NCBI RefSeq assembly: GCF_001573155.1
Contig: NZ_JRWG01000002.1
Span: forward strand, 186,001 to 250,000
Length of the DNA stretch: 64,000 nucleotides
DNA from: Aequorivita aquimaris
Lineage (GTDB): Bacteria; Bacteroidota; Bacteroidia; Flavobacteriales; Flavobacteriaceae
Direction of reading: 5' to 3'
Made by a program: the position numbers and the translations under genes. How positions within the stretch are numbered: the stretch's first letter is position 1; every line of letters begins with the position of its first letter. The notes beneath the pieces were generated by a model. The model was not told the origin of the DNA and searched no databases. It saw nothing but the letters and a program-made list of their open reading frames with translations. Positions 60,585 through 64,000 of the stretch are shown here, one piece after another.

Positions 60585-61844
60585 TTAGGCAGTTTCAAGT
60601 TGGAAAACCCTTCGGATGAGTTCTATACTTTCGGCAGCGCCTTCCTCGCCTTTTAGGTGATTGGCGAAATGTGTAGTTATTTTTTGGATAAGACGGTCGC
60701 TGATTATTTCGGCCTGGGCCTCGTTGAAACCATCAATCTTTTTGCGTTGATAGTCAATTTCACCTTCCTTGATTTCCAGCAGCTTACTTTTTAGGGCCTT
60801 AATGGTAGGCGCAAACTTTCGGTTGTCTGCCCACTGATTGAATTCCTTTTCTATTTCGGCTATTATTTTCTTCGCCTGCGGAAGTTGGGCCGCCCGTTTT
60901 TCAAGGGTATTGTCCGTTACCGCAGATAGATGGTCCATATGCACAAGGGTAACGAACTCGTTCTCCAAGACGTCCTCGGAAACGTTTTTCGGAATGGAGA
61001 GGTCCAGGATAAGCAATGGTCTCTTCAAGTACAGAAGCTCTTTGGAAATAGTAGGCTGTTGCGCGCCGGTAGCGACGATAAGCACATCGGCCTGGGCTAT
61101 TTCGCTTTGTATATCGGCATAGTCCTTTACCACCAAATTGAATTTGCCGGCCACTTTCTCGGCCTTTTCCTTGGTGCGGTTTATAAGAGTGATATGGTCG
61201 TTTTTGGTATGCTTGATCAGGTTTTCGCAGGTATTTCTTCCTATTTTCCCGGTGCCGAAGAGCAATATGTTCTTTTCGGAAATATGGGGCACGCGCGACA
61301 TTATGTATTGCACGGCCGCAAAGCTCACCGAGGTAGCGCCGGAGGAAATCTCCGTTTCGTTCTTTATACGCTTGCTGGCCTGGATGACCGCATTGGCAAG
61401 ACGCTCCATAAACGGATTGATGATGTCGTGTTTTTTGGACTCGCGGAAAGCATTTCGCAGTTGGCTTATAATTTCAAAATCGCCTAAAATCTGGCTATCC
61501 AGCCCCGTACCAACCGTAAATAGATGCGATACGGCATCGCGGTTTTTATAAATATAGGCTACTTTTTCAAACTCCTCCACCGTGCCGTTGGTGTGCTCGC
61601 AGAGCAATTTTATAATTTGGTATGGATGCTGTGCAAAGCCGTAAAGCTCGGTGCGGTTGCAAGTGGAAATTACGGTAAGGGAAGGAATGCCGTCTGCTTT
61701 GGCCTGAAGGAGTATTTTTTCCTTCGCAATATCACTAATGCTGAAGTGGCCACGGATTTCGGCATCTGCTTTTTTGTAGTTTAGGCCGATGGCGTAAAAA
61801 TTGCCTTCGAGGGATTGGCCAGAATATGTTTTCAAGTTTTCCAT
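60585..61844 (-). CDS. hemA: Glutamyl-tRNA reductase
   Basis: First step of C5-route tetrapyrrole synthesis: Glu-tRNA to glutamate-1-semialdehyde. 419 residues. The catalytic Cys is in VISTCNRTELYGF near 50-62, the NADPH-binding loop is LLFGTGKIGRNTCENL near 180-195, and a C-terminal dimerisation helix follows. The ATG at 61844 (MENLKTYSG) is preferred to one nine residues upstream. First gene of the haem operon; its partner hemL is not in the window. Confidence 0.96.
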   Translation of the reverse strand: MENLKTYSGQSLEGNFYAIGLNYKKADAEIRGHFSISDIAKEKILLQAKADGIPSLTVISTCNRTELYGFAQHPYQIIKLLCEHTNGTVEEFEKVAYIYKNRDAVSHLFTVGTGLDSQILGDFEIISQLRNAFRESKKHDIINPFMERLANAVIQASKRIKNETEISSGATSVSFAAVQYIMSRVPHISEKNILLFGTGKIGRNTCENLIKHTKNDHITLINRTKEKAEKVAGKFNLVVKDYADIQSEIAQADVLIVATGAQQPTISKELLYLKRPLLILDLSIPKNVSEDVLENEFVTLVHMDHLSAVTDNTLEKRAAQLPQAKKIIAEIEKEFNQWADNRKFAPTIKALKSKLLEIKEGEIDYQRKKIDGFNEAQAEIISDRLIQKITTHFANHLKGEEGAAESIELIRRVFQLETA

Positions 61845-61856
61845 ATAAAACAGGAG

Positions 61857-61864
61857 CAAATGTA
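61857..61864 (-). promoter_or_regulatory. -7 promoter box for the hemA operon
   Basis: TACATTTG on the minus strand, 12 bases before the ATG at 61844. Confidence 0.6.
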
Positions 61865-61960
61865 AGCGCATTGTTTTTTAAAAAATAACGCCAGCGGTAT
61901 CTTTTATGTCGTTGGCTGTTAAAAAAGGGCAAAATATGACAATTATCATATTTTAACCCC

Positions 61961-61968
61961 TAAATTCG
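61961..61968 (+). promoter_or_regulatory. -7 promoter box for the AraC gene
   Basis: TAAATTCG, a near match to TAnnTTTG, about 70 bases before the ATG at 62037. The Fur-like palindrome lies between them. Confidence 0.45.
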
Positions 61969-61997
61969 CGGTTTCAGGACAAAGTTAACACTATTTA

Positions 61998-62016
61998 ATT
62001 TAGAACTATTCTAAAT
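61998..62016. promoter_or_regulatory. 19-bp palindrome, Fur-box-like operator
   Basis: ATTTAGAACTATTCTAAAT is a perfect palindrome about a central base pair (arms ATTTAGAA-type, 9 on each side except the centre). Its length and form resemble Fur-type sites, and similar TTTAGA...TCTAAA palindromes precede iron genes in Bacteroidota as far as I recall. It sits 20 bases before the AraC gene. Confidence 0.5.
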
Positions 62017-62036
62017 AGAAAGCATTCAGAATTGAT

Positions 62037-62948
62037 ATGGAAGCATCAAAAAATGTCGCTCAAAGTTTACCCGCCAAGGAGATAGGTTTTTATGAAGAAA
62101 CAACGATTTCACCCGGGTTTTTCATCTTAAAATTCAACAGTGAAACCGATGAGAACCAAAATTTTAAGCGGGAAGTGAGTTCCAATTTCATCCAGTTTCA
62201 TTTCTGTATAAAGGGCTCGGCTTCCTTTGTTTTTAACAAAGGAAATTACAAACTGTCCATACAGGAAGGGAATTCGTTGTTGCTCTATAATCCGCAACGC
62301 GATTTGCCGCTGGATCTGTCGCTTAACCCGCATTCGTGGGTGCTCTCGGTATTGCTTCCCATCAATAAATTCCACAGTCTTTTTTCTACGGAAGCCAATT
62401 ACATCACTTTTTTGAGTGAAGAAAACAAAGACCGAAAGTATTATAAGGATGGCCATATTTCGCCATCTATGGCCGTAGTGCTGAACCAATTGATGAATTA
62501 CAACCTACACCCAACCATAAAACCATTGTATTTTAAGGCCAAGGCTTACGAATTGCTAAGCTTATACTTCAACCGCCCAGCAGATGCCGATGTAGAGCAA
62601 TGCCCATTTTTGGCAGATGAAGACAATGTTTCCAAAATAAAAAAAGCCAAGCAGATTATGGTCGCCCGAATGGCCGAACCCCCAACCCTGCAACAATTGG
62701 CAGACGAGATAAACCTACCACTAAACAAATTGAAAGAGGGGTTTAAACAAGTTTATGGCGATTCTGTTTTTAGTTTTCTATTTGATTATAAAATGGAAGT
62801 TGCACGCCAACTTTTAGCCACGGGTTCTCACAACGTGAACGAGGTAGGATTAAAAGTGGGTTACAGCACCTCCAGCCATTTTATTGCCGCTTTTAAGAAA
62901 AGATTTGGCACAACGCCAAAAAAGTTTTTGATGGGGCTAAATGCTTAA
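62037..62948 (+). CDS. AraC family transcription regulator
   Basis: 303 residues. The N-terminal 190 form a cupin-like sensor (IQFHFCIKGSASFVFNKGNYKLS near 51-73). The C-terminus has the two helix-turn-helix AraC motifs: PTLQQLADEINLPLNKLKEGFKQVYGDSVFSFL and VNEVGLKVGYSTSSHFIAAFKKRFGTTPKKF (each in part). Next to hemH in the same direction (90 bases) and divergent from hemA, so it may control one or both. The signal is unknown; haem or iron is a fair guess. Confidence 0.92.
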   Translation: MEASKNVAQSLPAKEIGFYEETTISPGFFILKFNSETDENQNFKREVSSNFIQFHFCIKGSASFVFNKGNYKLSIQEGNSLLLYNPQRDLPLDLSLNPHSWVLSVLLPINKFHSLFSTEANYITFLSEENKDRKYYKDGHISPSMAVVLNQLMNYNLHPTIKPLYFKAKAYELLSLYFNRPADADVEQCPFLADEDNVSKIKKAKQIMVARMAEPPTLQQLADEINLPLNKLKEGFKQVYGDSVFSFLFDYKMEVARQLLATGSHNVNEVGLKVGYSTSSHFIAAFKKRFGTTPKKFLMGLNA

Positions 62949-63011
62949 GCAATAAAAATTGTGTCATTGTTTTTAAATATAGTCTGTATTGAGGATTGTA
63001 TTATAAAAGAG

Positions 63012-63019
63012 TAATTTTG
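63012..63019 (+). promoter_or_regulatory. Promoter of hemH
   Basis: TAATTTTG is the -7 box, with TTG about 20 bases upstream as a possible -33 element. It is 19 bases before the hemH ATG, so hemH does not depend only on readthrough from the AraC gene. Confidence 0.6.
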
Positions 63020-63038
63020 CCTAAAATTTTCCAAAGTT

Positions 63039-64000
63039 ATGAAAGGAGTCCTCCTCGTAAATCTCGGTTCGCCGGACAGTACCAATCCAAAAGACGTTAA
63101 AAAATATCTCGATGAGTTTTTGATGGATCCTCGGGTCATCGACGTTCCATTTTGGCTGCGTTCCTTTATAGTAAGAGGAATTATTTTGAATACCCGCCCA
63201 AAGAAATCTGCCGAAGCTTATCAAAAAATATGGTGGGACGAGGGTTCACCCTTGATTGTTATTTCAGAAAGACTTCAGAAAAAAATTCAGGAAAAAACAA
63301 CCGTTCCCGTTGCTTTGGCAATGCGCTACGGAAGTATGACTTTAAAAAAAGGACTACAGGAATTGGTAGATCAAGGCGTGGATGAAATTTTAACCATTCC
63401 CCTTTATCCACAATTTGCAATGGCAACCACAGAAACCATTGACGTGAAAGTGGAAGAGCTTAAAAATGAATTTTTTCCGCATTTGGAAATTACATCACTC
63501 CCCGCATTTTACAACAAGCCAGAATATATTGAAGTGCTTTCAAAAAGTATTTCGGAGAAACTTGAAAATGTAGATTACGAACATCTAATTTTTAGCTATC
63601 ACGGTGTGCCGGAAAGACATATTTATAAGCGCGACATTACCAAAAACCATTGCAAGATTGATGGCAGTTGCTGCATAACGCCCTCGCCGGCGCACGAGTT
63701 TTGCTACCGCCACCAGTGTTTAAAGACCACTGCTTTGGTTGCCGAAAAACTGAACTTAAAGCCAGGCACATATTCCAACGCCTTCCAATCTCGATTGGGT
63801 TTTGATCCATGGCTGAAACCGCCGACCGATAGAACCATAGAGCGTTTGGCACTTGAAGGAACCAAAAAAATGGCGATTGTAACTCCAGCTTTTGTAAGTG
63901 ATTGCCTTGAAACCTTAGAGGAAATAGCAATGGAGGGTCAAGAAATTTTTCACGAAGCGGGCGGAAAGGATTTTACTGTTGTTCCCTGTTTAAACGACCG
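63039..64000 (+). CDS. hemH: Ferrochelatase (3' end cut by window edge)
   Basis: Inserts Fe2+ into protoporphyrin IX, the last haem step. 320 residues are visible and the family is about 320-345, so only the last few are missing. It begins MKGVLLVNLGSPDSTNPKDVKKYL (in part), has the catalytic His in FSYHGVPERH near 190, and IVTPAFVSDCLETLEEI near 290. A Cys-rich insert, HCKIDGSCC ... CYRHQC (about 205-230), is typical of many Bacteroidota ferrochelatases and may hold an Fe-S cluster or zinc (inference). Confidence 0.96.
   Translation, partial: MKGVLLVNLGSPDSTNPKDVKKYLDEFLMDPRVIDVPFWLRSFIVRGIILNTRPKKSAEAYQKIWWDEGSPLIVISERLQKKIQEKTTVPVALAMRYGSMTLKKGLQELVDQGVDEILTIPLYPQFAMATTETIDVKVEELKNEFFPHLEITSLPAFYNKPEYIEVLSKSISEKLENVDYEHLIFSYHGVPERHIYKRDITKNHCKIDGSCCITPSPAHEFCYRHQCLKTTALVAEKLNLKPGTYSNAFQSRLGFDPWLKPPTDRTIERLALEGTKKMAIVTPAFVSDCLETLEEIAMEGQEIFHEAGGKDFTVVPCLND

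Overview
The window reads as chromosomal DNA of a marine- or soil-type Flavobacteriaceae bacterium (Bacteroidota). Four proteins end in type IX secretion (T9SS) sorting domains, the gliding lipoprotein gene gldH is present, promoters fit the Bacteroidota TAnnTTTG -7 box, and several genes need TTG starts. Gene content resembles Aequorivita or its relatives, but that genus guess is not proven here. There is no phage, insertion sequence, rRNA operon or CRISPR array. Most of the window is ordinary core genome.

Layout. 1-3.1 kb: ribF (cut by the window edge), pth, rplY and prs on the minus strand, then tRNA-Leu(CAA). 3.1-15.9 kb: envelope and housekeeping genes (META-like T9SS protein, HupE/UreJ, dCMP deaminase, CtpA protease, MarC, DUF3109, a lipoprotein, a T9SS propeller protein, a TPR protein, DUF4286, rsmA, mgtE, thioesterase). 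15.9-22.4 kb: a surface-assembly operon (flippase, dut, sugar nucleotidyltransferase, TPR protein, DUF4292 lipoprotein, EnvC-like protein). 22.4-33.3 kb: a secreted subtilase, thioesterase, SPOR protein, dprA, trpS, plsC, an ECF sigma factor with a two-membrane-spanning partner, and recA. 33.4-34.2 kb: a gene-poor stretch with a degenerate 21-bp tandem repeat and a 5'-truncated gene. 34.2-41 kb: trhO, PSP1 protein, gldH, PBP1A and scoAB. 41-46.3 kb: a small ORF with possible operator repeats, a dual-ATPase ABC protein and a secreted M4 protease. 46.3-51.4 kb: a lipoprotein with a duplicated NPPHGQPGH motif, an exonuclease, a serine hydrolase, ogt, a CNNM/CBS protein and two unknowns. 51.4-64 kb: a haem region with hemB, hemF, hemE, hemD, hemC, hemA and hemH, interrupted by a helicase gene, with an AraC regulator beside hemH.

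How the genes work together. hemA-hemC-hemD-hemE-(DUF6973)-(EI24)-hemF-(RraB) run in one direction with tiny gaps. With hemB and hemH they cover tetrapyrrole synthesis from glutamyl-tRNA to haem, except hemL and protoporphyrinogen oxidase, which are not in the window. A 19-bp Fur-like palindrome sits before the AraC gene between hemA and hemH. The flippase-to-EnvC operon and PBP1A serve envelope construction; gldH belongs to gliding/T9SS, which exports the four sorting-domain proteins.

Most unusual signals: (1) a GC-rich palindromic repeat found between genes at 35.3 kb whose relatives lie in frame inside both hemC and hemD; (2) a 14-unit, 21-bp degenerate tandem repeat upstream of recA; (3) an ECF sigma factor paired with a protein that has a cytoplasmic head, one inner-membrane helix, a long linker and an outer-membrane barrel; (4) a superfamily 2 helicase with two predicted membrane helices.
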